A stretch of DNA of 64,000 nt. Source: Mesodorylaimus sp. YZB2_4. Its lineage: Eukaryota > Nematoda > Enoplea > Dorylaimida > Dorylaimidae. A model generated the notes under the pieces. The model worked only from the letters and a program-made list of their open reading frames with translations, did no database searches and had not been told where the DNA came from. This document shows, one piece after another, positions 10,579-21,118 of this stretch. The stretch lies in NCBI GenBank assembly GCA_030248295.1, contig JASANH010000497.1, positions 124,001-188,000 of the forward strand, in the 5' to 3' direction. How positions within the stretch are numbered: the first letter of the stretch is position 1; each line of letters opens with the position of its first letter. The translations under genes were made by a program, and so were the position numbers.

Positions 10579-12375
10579 GTGTGGTTGATGATTGGGAGAA
10601 AATTTCAGTGAATGAATTGTTGTGCATGCTTTCTTGCCTCGATTCGGGTTTCTACCACGAGTATATCGCGCCTTTGTTTTATAAGAGCTCTTCTTACCAA
10701 TGTGAGGGCGATGGTTTCGAGGGCAGCCTGACAATTCTGTGCGACTTTCAGCGCACAATGAATTACGGTCATTTTAGTCAATTTTTTAAAAGAATGTGGG
10801 TTGGGTTTGATTTTTCAAAAATGGTTTATGTTGGGTTTAGGGCGAGCTGTGAGCCCATTGTCGGGCCTGGGTAGGGCGGTACGATTTCGAGTATGGCGCA
10901 TATGTTCCACGCTAAATGATAGCTTACTTGGAGGGGATGGCCCCGAAAGGCAGGTCTCCAGTGTGAACGTGCGACAGATGTTCTACGTTCGCGTGACGGC
11001 AGGATCAGGCTGATCGGACAAGCGAGTGGTCCAAGCCTGGTAGAGAGGCTTATTCCTACCGAGACCCCGCTCCCTACAGCAACCCCTCTGGCGCGCCTGC
11101 ATCCGCTCTGTGCAACACTAGCCTGGCTGCTGTGGAATGCACCCAGTTCTGAGATGCCTCACTGGCACGCAGTCTTCTGTCGAGGGCGCAGTCAACAGCA
11201 GAGGATCGTTTACGAGCACACCAATGCACCGCCATGTCTCAGTCCTAGATTCCCACAGACAAACCAAGTACCCGCCCCTGTGGCTCAACTTTTGGACTTT
11301 TCCAGTAGCAAAGGGGAGCGACGACCGTGTATCCAAGTCCCTGGCCAGCACCTGGCTCGCCCCACTACGCGTCTGCCGTGGGTTGGACCACACAAATCGG
11401 TGGCTTCCCCCTAAGTAAAGAGCGCTAATCTCACTTGGTGTCCTGTTCTTATACGCCCCGGCTCTTCCTTATCGAGTCAACCGCCCAGCCGCACTCCCAA
11501 GAATCCTCGGCGTCTCCAAAGGCCACTAGTCACAACAGGCCTCGCAGTCTTGGGGGAGACATTATCCCGCCTGGCCGATCGAGCGGCCAACGAAGCGAAC
11601 TGACTCGCTGTATGCGGCGACCAGTCAGGCCAGCCACTGTTCCGTGTGTCAGGCAACCAGATATCTACAAGGCCAGATGAGCATCATTTTAGAAGCAAGC
11701 GCACAAAATCATCGAATCGATGTTGCACTGATTCGGATATAATCGGACTGTCATCACCCACATCTGGTTTCCCAGTCTAGGCAGTGCAGTCGGTCGAAAA
11801 CCGAACTAGGGACCCGAGGGTGACCAGCAGAGGAAGCAATCCAGCATGTCAACGGTGGGTGCTGGGGGACGTAATATGCATGGAGTATTCCCGAGTGCAA
11901 CAGTGCGTCAGGTCGGGTCATACTTCGTCCGTAGCCAAGCACCACACAGCGCACTCGAGGGCTAAGGAAAACGTATCTGACAATAAGTTTGCACCGGGAG
12001 TCGAACCCTCCCTGCAAGCGTGAGAGGCGGCCACGACCCCGGTGATCAGTCGGTCGATCAATCATCCACCTGCGTCCGATCAAGATCCCGGAAGGTGAAG
12101 ATGGATCGTTCAATAAGCGTCCCGAACGCGAGCGATGACCTCGGCATGTTAGTGATGTAAAGTGAGAGTGTAAGGAGGTGATAGAAGATTCTAGAGATCA
12201 TGACACTGTAGTTTGTGGGACTCGAGTGTGCGCTTTTCCATCAAGTGTCCATCGAAATACACAGTTTTTAAATCGAAGTCAAGCAACTGCGCGATCAATC
12301 TATGACACAGTCCCCTTCTAAGGAGGCACACACAGCAGACTGATTGCAGGTCTGAAAAATAGTCGCCCCCTCCTA
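10579..12375. other. Spacer with unclassified repeats
   Basis: No coding region supported. Besides a SINE at 11920-12035 there is GC-rich sequence with no recognised similarity. Confidence 0.45.
11920..12035 (-). repeat. tRNA-headed SINE, family A
   Basis: Reverse-strand copy with the tail (tagccaagcaccacacagcgcactcgagggctaagga in two shorter blocks around 11933-11968) and a B-box complement (gggagtcgaaccctccc) at about 11996. Part of the tRNA head is shortened. Confidence 0.75.
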
Positions 12376-12600
12376 CAGTAGTGGACAAAAGTAAGGCACG
12401 TTCCTGACTTCTTCACTTATGGCAGCAGCTACTCACCAGAGGACAATCTTGTGGCGTTTCCCGCGTCAAATATGGATAGAGCATAAAAAATTGAGTAGAT
12501 AACACAACTAAATCTTTGACCAGGTAGCTCAAATCAGTGGTAGGTGGCAAAACTTTAAAAAATTGCGAAATATTGCTGGGACAAAAGTAAGGCACGTTTT
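12376..12600 (+). repeat. Left inverted repeat of the Tc1 element with outer and inner direct repeats
   Basis: The outer copy gtggacaaaagtaaggcacg (from 12381) and inner copy gggacaaaagtaaggcacg (from 12578) lie about 200 bp apart; these are the expected transposase-binding sites. Confidence 0.85.
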
Positions 12601-12717
12601 TAGGCGGGAGAAAACTCTCGAAATACGCGAGCTACAAAGTGGCGGGAAACGGTCAGGTGGCTCGTCTGTGTCATCTAGAAACACAAAATTTAAGTTTTTG
12701 TCATCGTTTTACCAAAA

Positions 12718-13709
12718 ATGTCCACTGGTCATAATTTTTCAAAGGATGCTAAGGCTGCAATGGTTAAAATGAGGGTCGAGGGGAAAAATCATTTTCGGAG
12801 ATTGCAAAGACGTTTGAAACGTGTGGCCGAGTCATTTCAAAGATTGTGAAACGCTGTTTGGCCTGTGGGACAACAAGTCCGTTGAAAAAGCCTGGAAGAC
12901 CAAGGAAAACCAAGACCTGTGAGGATCATCTGATTAAAAGAATGTCGATTTCGAGCCCCCGACTGACCTCTGGTCAAGTGAAGTTGGCCACTGGCTTAGC
13001 AACGGTCAGCAGCAAGACTATTTGTCGTCGTCTGAGGTAGGATGGCTTGGCAGCTCGACGTCCATGCAAGAAACCATTGATCTCATTGAAGAATCTGAGG
13101 GCGCGAATCCAATCCGCCAAGATGCACCTGAACTGGACCTACCAGCAAGGGCAAAAAGTTCTTTAGAGCGATGAATCAAAATTTGATTTGTTCAACAGCG
13201 ATGGAATCAAGTATGTGAGACGCCCACCGGCAAATTGTTCGATGCTAGATACACTATTTCACTGTAATAGTTTGGGGCTGTTTCTCCGGACGAAAGATGG
13301 GCCCTATTCATGAGATAAATGGCATCATGGACAAACACACGTACACGGACATCATGGAGAATGTCATGTTTCTCACGCTCGTCGTTTCATGTCCAAAGGC
13401 TGGATCTTTTAGCGGGACAACGATCCGGAGCACTCCTCGGCTCATGCAAAGCAATGCTTCCAGCGCAAGAAGGTCAATGTAATGCAATGGCTAGCTCAAT
13501 CCCCGGATCTAAATCCGATTGAAAACTTGTGGGATGAGGTCGAAAGGCGTATTCGAGTGACCACATACCAGAATTGCAACCAGCTGTTCGATACCATTCA
13601 AAAAGCGTGGGCCGAAATTCCTCAGTTAGTCATTGATGAACTGATCGCCTCCATGAGGAGCAGATACGAGCAGGTGAAAAAAAATCTCGTGTATGCTACC
13701 AAATACTGA
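12718..13709 (+). pseudogene. Tc1 transposase pseudogene
   Basis: Reading across frameshifts gives a helix-turn-helix region with the GRPRKT hook (about 12888-12905), the first catalytic Asp in SDESKFDLF just after an in-frame TAG (about 13165), the second Asp in RDNDPEHSSAH just after another TAG (about 13409), and the third acidic residue in QSPDLNPIENLWDEVERR (about 13497-13550). The stops sit where Tc1 proteins have Trp and Trp/Gln, consistent with single-base decay. The protein cannot be made. Confidence 0.93.
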
Positions 13710-13789
13710 AGATTGAGAGTCTCGATGTCGTGTCATGAGCTTTGGAGCGTGTGTCGAAGTGGAAAAAAGGACTATTCAGTCATTCAAAA

Positions 13790-14014
13790 CAAACGTGCCT
13801 TACTTTTGTCCAAGCAATTTTTCTGAATTTTTTGAAACATTTTGTCGTGCTTGACTACTTCTGCTGTCAGATAAGCTGTTGATTAGGAAATATACTCAGT
13901 TTTTTGTGCTCTATCCACATATGGTGTGAAAAACGCCATAAGGCTGTCCCCTTGTGAGTAGCTTCTGCCATAACTGAAAAAATCAGAAACGTGCCTTACT
14001 TTTGTCCACTACTG
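13790..14014 (-). repeat. Right inverted repeat of the Tc1 element
   Basis: Inverted partner of 12376-12600, with inner (about 13793-13812) and outer (about 13988-14014) copies of the binding core. Confidence 0.85.
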
Positions 14015-14645
14015 TACATGTGCTGTGCTAGGAGGCAAGCCCAGTCAACATAGTGCCAACAGACCAGGCTGAGATTCACCATTTCCCTTCGTCAACGCTT
14101 AGCATGCAGGAGAGCCAAGCAAAATGATAATTTTTTACTCCGCACTGTCACGTTGCTGTCCGACGTGACCGCGTGTGGAGAAGAGCAATCTCGAAACCAA
14201 CCGCACTAGACGAGAATTACATTACGGCCCTCCATACTCTACCCAGGTCACCTGCTCTGGCCGCAGCGAGCAAGCTTTACAATAACGCACACTACACTAC
14301 ATGATATCCACGCGGGAGATACAAACTCAACTGTGACAGCACATCAAAGGCTCTTTGGCGTTTGGTCTCGTTTATTGACCTTAGTTGCTCGATTGGTGGA
14401 AGATCCAGAATAAAAGTATCATTCTCCCCACCACGGCTGATGTAGCAAACACCCACAAGCCCATAAAAATTGTATTATCCGCGTCTTGTTCTACAGAAGT
14501 TTCAATTTCCAAATTGAAATAAATGTTTAAACACTTCTGAAAGCATTGACGCATAAAATATGCTCATTTTATCTAAAGAGCAACAGGCCAGAAAACGATG
14601 GGGTCTCCATTATCAAATCCATTCTTACACACGCTTACTGGGAGA
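14015..14645. other. Spacer upstream of orphan secreted-protein gene
   Basis: No gene or repeat recognised; presumably holds the promoter and 5' UTR of the gene that starts near 14646. Confidence 0.35.
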
Positions 14646-15425
14646 ATGGCAAAAGTTTCAGTTTGCGTGCTAGTCCTGACAGCATTATTAACCAATGCCG
14701 CCCGCGGAAATCAACCCCTTTCTGACTTGGATACTGACGAGGACTGGTTGGATCCCTCGACTTGGAAAAAAGGCGCTGAAGACCTTGGAAGAAAAGCTAT
14801 TGATCCGTTTGTACAAGGTTATGAAGCTATTTCGGCGGAAGCTAAGCAAGCATTGGACGATGTGAAAACAGAGGCTTTAAAGCAACTAGACCGGCTTGGT
14901 ATCGGTACGTAAACGAGGCTTTGGGGGCGAGGGGGAATATACATCGGCCTGATTACAGGTGAAGAAGTCAATGCTGTCAAGGACATCGTCAAGTGGTATC
15001 AGCAAAAAATCCCCTACGACAAAATTTTAGTATTGTTTGTGTGCAATTATCGAAAATTGGCCACAAAAAACACAATTTATAATTTGTGTACACACGACCA
15101 AGTGGGCGTGGTGATTATTGCCATTCCATTGGCCAATAGTGTATGCATGCTCATGTATAAGTACATGCCCCGCATACAATCCATGCTCGACATGTTCCCG
15201 AAATCAGTGTGCGAGGCATACCAGAACAGCAACGGAACCATGCAAGTACTCGGAAAGACTGTAGACGCCATCTTAGTCAAGGGCAAGGAAATTGGCCAAC
15301 AGAAGATCGACCAAATCAAACATTCAGCTGAATCCATGGCCAACAGTATTTTGCAATCGAAACTCGAGAAAGGAAGGCAAATAGGGAAAAACTTGGCGAA
15401 AAATGCTACCAAAAAGATCGGATAA
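14646..15425 (+). CDS. Orphan secreted protein with amphipathic helices
   Basis: Two exons, 14646-14904 and 14959-15425, joined in phase 1 across a 54-bp GT-AG intron (gtacgt to attacag). The Met at 14646 gives a clean signal peptide (MAKVSVCVLVLTALLTNAARG); an in-frame Met at 14598 would place 16 polar residues before it and is less likely. The mature protein (about 220 residues) begins with an acidic stretch (SDLDTDEDWLD) and then is mostly helical: EDLGRKAIDPFVQGYEAI, SAEAKQALDDVKTEALKQL, and a Lys-rich tail (KLEKGRQIGKNLAKN). A hydrophobic segment (VGVVIIAIPLANSVCML) lies in the middle, so a membrane-inserting or hairpin structure is possible. I do not recognise a family. Confidence 0.7.
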
Positions 15426-15904
15426 AAGAAATTGAATTTGAGGTTTATGTTTTCCACAAGTTTGGAAGACGGTGTCACCCAAATATATATCGACTGGGTA
15501 CCCAACTTTCTCACTTTGATCTTTTTCTGTAACAAAAAAAGTCTGTTATGACAGACTGAAAACTTTTAGACCAGCCAATGCGGCAGGGCTCAGGATGGCT
15601 GGTCTATTCGGCCGAAGAGAGGTCTCACACTGCACGCAGTAACATCAGTCACAAGATGCATTCCCACACTGTGCTGCTGCTGCTTGGAAGGCTCCCCACA
15701 GGATGCCAGCTGTGATGTTTCGCACGATGGCAACATGAGTATGCTCAAGTTGTAGTTTGACCCACGCCTCCCTGCAGCTGCGACTAAGTTGGCATGGCTT
15801 ACTATTAGATGCCTGGAAATGAGTAACCCATCAGTCGCCAGTAGGTGCGCACCCAGCCAGAGGGAAGGTGCTCCTAGCCGCGAGCAGGGTAGACCTGGTA
15901 CATG
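15426..15904. other. 3' flank of the secreted-protein gene
   Basis: Nothing recognised beyond the probable 3' UTR. Confidence 0.35.
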
Positions 15905-16326
15905 TGTAGTATCCTCCCCGTGTATGGATCGGAGTACCTACACGCGTACTTGGGTTCGAATCTACCCTGCGCGGTCCCTACTGAAACGGACGCTAATAGA
16001 GATGCACCTTTATTAGGCCGACAGGCGGACACCTCTACGCTGGTACAACCAACCAAGTGAAGAGCACTTATAGGGGAAGGGCAGCTGGGGGATGAGACCC
16101 AACCGCACCGATCGACGAGTAGATGATGACTGACGAGCAGTCAGGCGGGCCGGTCAGAGGACCGATCCGGGCGCGGAACATAACCAGATCGAACCGGTTA
16201 TATCTGGGCTCGCTCTGCTCTCATCAAAGAGGCCTATGGAAGGACACTCCGTGCACGAGACACACGTGTCGCCGGGCGGTCTGCACCGAACGGAGAAGGA
16301 ACCCTCATCAAGGGATGTGGGTTGCA
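15905..16326 (+). mobile_element. Solo-LTR-like insertion, copy 1
   Basis: A 422-bp unit that starts TGTAGTATCC and ends GGGTTGCA, flanked by a 4-bp duplication CATG (15901-15904 and 16327-16330). A second, interrupted copy with its own duplication is at 44519-46268, which confirms the ends. TG...CA termini and short duplications suit a solo LTR, and a TATA-like cacttata lies inside. A B-box-like gggttcgaatc at about 15952 leaves a tRNA-related SINE as an alternative. No coding capacity. Confidence 0.75.
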
Positions 16327-16330
16327 CATG

Positions 16331-17997
16331 TAAGCCATCTGCGTCTGGCTCGTTTAATCGAAGTCTGTGACCGGCAGGTGCAGACATGCATTATGTAGTA
16401 AGTGTGTTTTTCCTGTGGAGAAGGTAATGTATCTGGCTGTTGCCTTTCGCTTTCGAGCCAGCAGCCACACCAATTCGTTGCTGCCGTTTCTTTGGGCTTC
16501 CTCGCGTATTCGCGACAGATGCCGACCACCGAAATCATGCAGTACTATGACGGACAGGATTATTCATTGTGAGCCACATTGCGTGACAGTTTGTCATCTG
16601 CTATGCCAACCCTGTCCCTGTGGCTGGTCTAATAATAGACATTCAGCAGGATTGTCGTCAGGCCGGAACATGTCGAAATGCATGTTTCTTTGAATGGAAT
16701 GCAACAAAAAGTGAATACAAAAGGCCCTTTTGTGGAGGGAAAATGGTTTTTAGGCTCTAAGGACCTAATAATAGGCGCACACACGCCTGTCGAAATGCGT
16801 TTTTGCGCTGTCGCCGCTTTCGGCCAATTCTCTCGATATGTTTAGCGATAACCGGAGTTGATGTCACTGATAGTTTTGTAGAAAAAAGTATGCTCCATCG
16901 ACTGTTCGTCTTTGTTTTGAGTTTACAGCTTTGAATTAACTTAATAACAAATTTTTTCTATTCGAATTTTAAAACTTCATGAAAACACTTCGATAAGAGC
17001 TAAGAACGAAAACTCAAGCCTCGAAATTAAAACTGCTTGATAGAGCGCATTTTTCTCTACAAAATTGTCGCTGACATCTACTCAGGTTATTGTTGAAAAT
17101 TTCGAGAAAAATGGCCTCAGAGCGGCAACTCCGCGAACAGACCAGCAAAAATTTGAATTTCCGCGATTACGGTAGCTTGGCTGCTTATGACAACTTGGCG
17201 CTTGGCGAGCAGATTTGTTTGTTCTATCGATCCAAATAAATAATTGAGATCATCGAGGGCGAGTGGAATTTAGAAATTTATTTTCCAATGATACAAAGGC
17301 AATTTTTCCTCATGCTTTCATCGTCAATAACTTTGGCCATAAATATTGATCTTTTTCGTGTCAGCCAGAATTTGCAAAAGATCGCGCACAGTTCCGCTGG
17401 ATCCTTGTTTCATTGTTATAAGCAGCTAAAGTGGGAATTTCAAATTCGAAGCTTTTGGCGCACGGTGAAAAGGTTTTGGGCGCGCACGACAGAGGAGCGA
17501 CCGCATAAGCAGGCCCGCACGCCTGGTTTGTAAGCACTGCAAACACGTTGCTAAACCAATCGATAAGCATCGAAGCTAGTCACAGTCGACCCGTCGGCTC
17601 GATGTTTCAACCTGGCACTCATACTGACGACGCGACTCCACGACGAGGTACATGGAAAACCGAAGCAATGAAGCCTGAAAGTTTGAAATTTTGGATATGA
17701 TGTAGGCGATTCATGTGAACAGTTCTGCCTCGATCTTTCTTCAAATGCCACTAATTTTATCACACTTTTGCAATACATACTAAGCGAGACCGATTCGAAA
17801 TTTTATCAAGCTCCTCAACAATGCTTGGCAATTTTCGAATATTCAACTCTCAAGTTCTCATTCTAGGTAAAAACCTACAGTGTGCCATCATTTGTTCACG
17901 CCATGCAAATCTAGGCGATATTTCGTAAAAGATTGCAATCAATCAATAAAAATTAAGTTGATCAGCAGAATCAACATCGGAGCAAGGTTTCTGTTTT
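16331..17997. other. AT-rich spacer
   Basis: No gene recognised; 16700-17500 is AT-rich with only short random frames. Confidence 0.4.
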
Positions 17998-18444
17998 CTA
18001 CACGACGAAGCCAATTGAGACGAAGGAAAACACTAGAGCTGGCACATCAACACCGCGGGCGCCACCAGCGGGATGCTCGATTGCATCAATCATTTTCAGG
18101 CTCAAAGCCGTGGCACTGGCGCCATTGCACTCGGCTATATTGCATGTGCAAATTGAACAAGAAGGCTCGGAAGCACTCTTTGGGAACACAATACACGTGC
18201 GACTGCCACCAGCATTCACACACCTCTTTTCTGTGCTTGTGACGCCTGAAAATCATAAATGACTGGCGAATATAAGCTGCAGGTTGAGCGGGTTAACAAA
18301 TCATACCATTTTTAACGCACGTTTTGACTTCGCATAGGAGGCCGAGACACGATAGACCATTCGGACTGTGCATTGTGCAGTCGCCAGTATCATTTTTACA
18401 CGAGTGGCATTTGATTTGATTGGCCGCTGCATCTTGACCAGAGC
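17998..18444 (-). CDS. Ly6/three-finger-like protein (copy 2), signal-peptide exon not found
   Basis: Two reverse-strand exons, 18444-18307 and 18245-17998, both starting in phase 1, joined by a short intron. The translation has KCHSCKND, GDC, LSCLGLLCEVKTCVKNG, RCVNAGG, TCIVFP, CSICTCNIAECNG, the Ly6 cysteine pattern with the final CN, followed by a hydrophobic C terminus (ALVFSFVSIGFVV) fit for a GPI anchor. Copy 1 (10006-10578) shares the intron position and phase and the post-domain motif ALSLKM/ALSLRM, so the two are paralogues. The first exon, expected to encode the signal peptide, should lie right of 18450; I could not identify it, so the gene is incomplete here. Confidence 0.75.
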
Positions 18445-18559
18445 CTTAAACAGATCACAGGCAAACACTGGCTGACTGCATGTTGGGTCAGTTCAGGAAT
18501 ATGCTCTGCCTAAGACCAGGGGGTCGAGCAGGAGGGTCACTTCAGGCACTCGACCTCTA

Positions 18560-18682
18560 CAGGGTGGGCCATAAGTCTTGTAACAAGGCGGTTTCAAACA
18601 CCCACGGAAAAGTAAGGTTTTTATCGCTGGTTTGTAATTTTCTATTGATCTTCAAAGTTGTTACAAGTTTTATGGCCCACCC
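18560..18682. mobile_element. Mariner-type MITE
   Basis: About 123 bp flanked by TA. The left end cagggtgggccataagtctt and the right end complement agggtgggccataaaactt form terminal inverted repeats that extend about 25 bp with mismatches. No coding capacity. Confidence 0.85.
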
Positions 18683-18689
18683 TAAAGAT

Positions 18690-21118
18690 ACTCGAAATAC
18701 ACACCTCCTCGAGGAAACGGTTTTAGAAAAATCAAAATTATTATTAGCTTGTACATATCAGAAAAATCAAATTTTCCGTTTATAGAAGACGCAAACTTGC
18801 CAGCGAATATCAAATTGACCAACACAAGGTACCGACATTCAACGATGCAGTGCCACGTATGCTATGTGGCCAACTGTTCAGCTGGGAATGTGTCGACTGT
18901 CGGTTCGGTGGCCAAGCTTCGAATAACACAGCGAACTTTACCTGAGCAGTTTAAAAAAAACTGAATTGGGATATCTAAAAAATTAGTGGTGTAACGCACG
19001 CTAGAATGGATGGGGAATATGATTATCAGATTCAGCATCAAATATTCAAGGGGCCAGCCAAAATTTTGGATCGCTATCTCAATTATTTGAGAAGTAGAAA
19101 TTTTAATTTTCCATGATTCCCCCTTTGCAATAACGAATATGGACTTTGTTTGCATTGGTGCTGGAGGTTCAGGATTTTGGCGACCCCCACTAAAGCATGG
19201 GTGGTGTAGTGAGGTGGAGATGGTGCAGGTGGTGTATCTGGTTGCCTTGCATGTGGTGTGCCTTGGCTGTGGATGGAGTATGACATGACATGGCTGCCTC
19301 GATTGGCCCTCCAGGCGAGGCACAAACACGTCGGGTGGATGTTTCTGGCTCCTACAACTGGGAGACCCGCCTGGAGAGTTTTTGAGACCATCGGCTATTC
19401 CGCCTCACAGTGCTGAATCTGAATATATTTTTTCAATATTCCGACATCGATTCTAGAGTGCACTTTGTCTTTAATTTGAGTGTATACTGTACATTTCCAA
19501 TTCAGGCTGCATTTACTTGGCCCTAGCTATTCCTGTTTTTATTTCTCACAAAAACGCTTTAGCTCACTAATTGTAAGCTTACGGGACACATGTCCAAAAA
19601 ACCTTTCTGGTGAGGCAGCCATAGTGGGTTACAACTGATGACTGACTGCTAGTGTCTTCCTGGGTTATTTTGTGGGCCTAAAATGTCAAGCCAGATTCAT
19701 CGACCCCAGTGAATTCTGCAATGCTTGCATGTGGACCCCGGATCAGGTAAGATAATTTCGGGTAGGGCCATTGTTTGAAAGATTAGGTCAAAAACACTGC
19801 AGATATGCAAGTTCATGCTTTTAGGTTAAAAAACCGTTTCGGTCTTTGTTCCAGAGATCGGGTTTTACAAAATCGGTGTACATGCATGCTTTGCATTTAA
19901 GTTTTCACTCTGCCTAACTTGGAAGAATGCCAGGGTAATTGGAATATGCGGATGTTAGGATCCAGTTCCAAGTTCAACAGTTCTTGGCAGCCCTGGCGGA
20001 TGGGTGGGACTGGTCTGACGAGTCGCGAGTCGTGGGTGAGAATATAAGTTTTGAAAGTCCTTATTAGGAATACAATCTCATTTGATTGGTGGGAGTTCTT
20101 GGAAACCTGGCTGATAAAGCCAGGCATTTATTCTGTGCCCAAACACCGAAACCTGCACCAATAATAACTCTCGACCACCATTCATGTCAGCTGCTTTTGC
20201 ACCATTTAACAGATCTTGTGCAATGCAGAATTTGAATTTCCCGCTGCCAACTCCTTATGACAGTTTTGGATGAAAAGCTTTTGCGCGTCCCGCTCTTCAA
20301 AACTTTTGAAGCATAATAGCAATAACTGGTCACTTTTTTAAAAGAAACTCAATTAAACCCTATAAATCAAGAAAACAAGTAGAAAATTTCCGTGAATGCA
20401 ATTAGCGCACAGACCTTAAAATGAGAGACATTTCGCCAACGTAAAATTGTCATAAGCAGCTTGAAGCGGGAAATTTGAAGCCATTCCCAAGTTTTCATTC
20501 CGCGTAATTTCGAAGAATCTTCAGGGTAATTGTAATATGCGCAACAGTCTTCGCCACGGAAAGTTCTCATCTTGTAGCGAGCCCCCCACCGCATGCATGC
20601 CCTGATTCTGTGCATGGACTATCGATTCCGCTCGATTTTGATCGCCGAAAAAGCTAAGAAATCGTTTTTAAATCAATTAGAACTTTAAATGACACTAATC
20701 AGCTGCGCATATTTCGCCTTTGACACTCCGACTCCCATTGGTTGCCGCGGCTAAAATTTTAAAACTTCGCGCGCTGTAATGGGAAAATAGTACCTGCGCA
20801 TCACTACCGTAATCGAGTGACGTTGGCATGGCCGCGATGGCACGCAGTTTTCGTTCGATTCCTGTCCTGTCGATCATTTCGTTTCTTTTTTTGGTGAAAT
20901 CAAACATATCGAATAAAAACTTTTAAATGTTTAATTTCGTTGGATTCTGATCGCAAAAAAAGCTAGGAAATCGGGTAAGTGCAGTTGGATCTTGTAATTA
21001 CGGTAGGCTAATTTTGGGAGCCTAGGAAATTCAAAATTCGAGGAAACTTGACCGTTATTCGTTTTTTCTTAGTCAAACCATTGCCCGAATCCAATGACAT
21101 GTTTTTTTTTAGGGAACA
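18690..21118. other. Spacer upstream of TAF2
   Basis: No gene recognised. A (g)gtatgacatgacatgg motif near 19270 resembles the tail of SINE family A. The last part before 21119 (ttttttttagggaacaatg) reads as an acceptor, so TAF2 probably has a 5' untranslated exon here. Confidence 0.4.

Larger units (their letters stand above)
12376..14014 (+). mobile_element. Tc1-like DNA transposon (IR/DR type), inactive
   Basis: A 1639-bp element flanked by TA at 12374-12375 and 14015-14016. Its ends are inverted copies of cagtagtggacaaaagtaag. The same core is repeated inside each end: about 12577-12600 on the left and 13791-13815 on the right, giving the two-direct-repeats-per-inverted-repeat layout known from Sleeping Beauty-like Tc1 elements. 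Length, TA duplication and encoded transposase all agree. Confidence 0.95.

Noticed and set aside
18560..18682. Treating the gggtgggccataa inverted repeat as a terminator or regulatory hairpin
   Set aside because: TA flanks and terminal inverted repeats fit a mariner-type MITE better.
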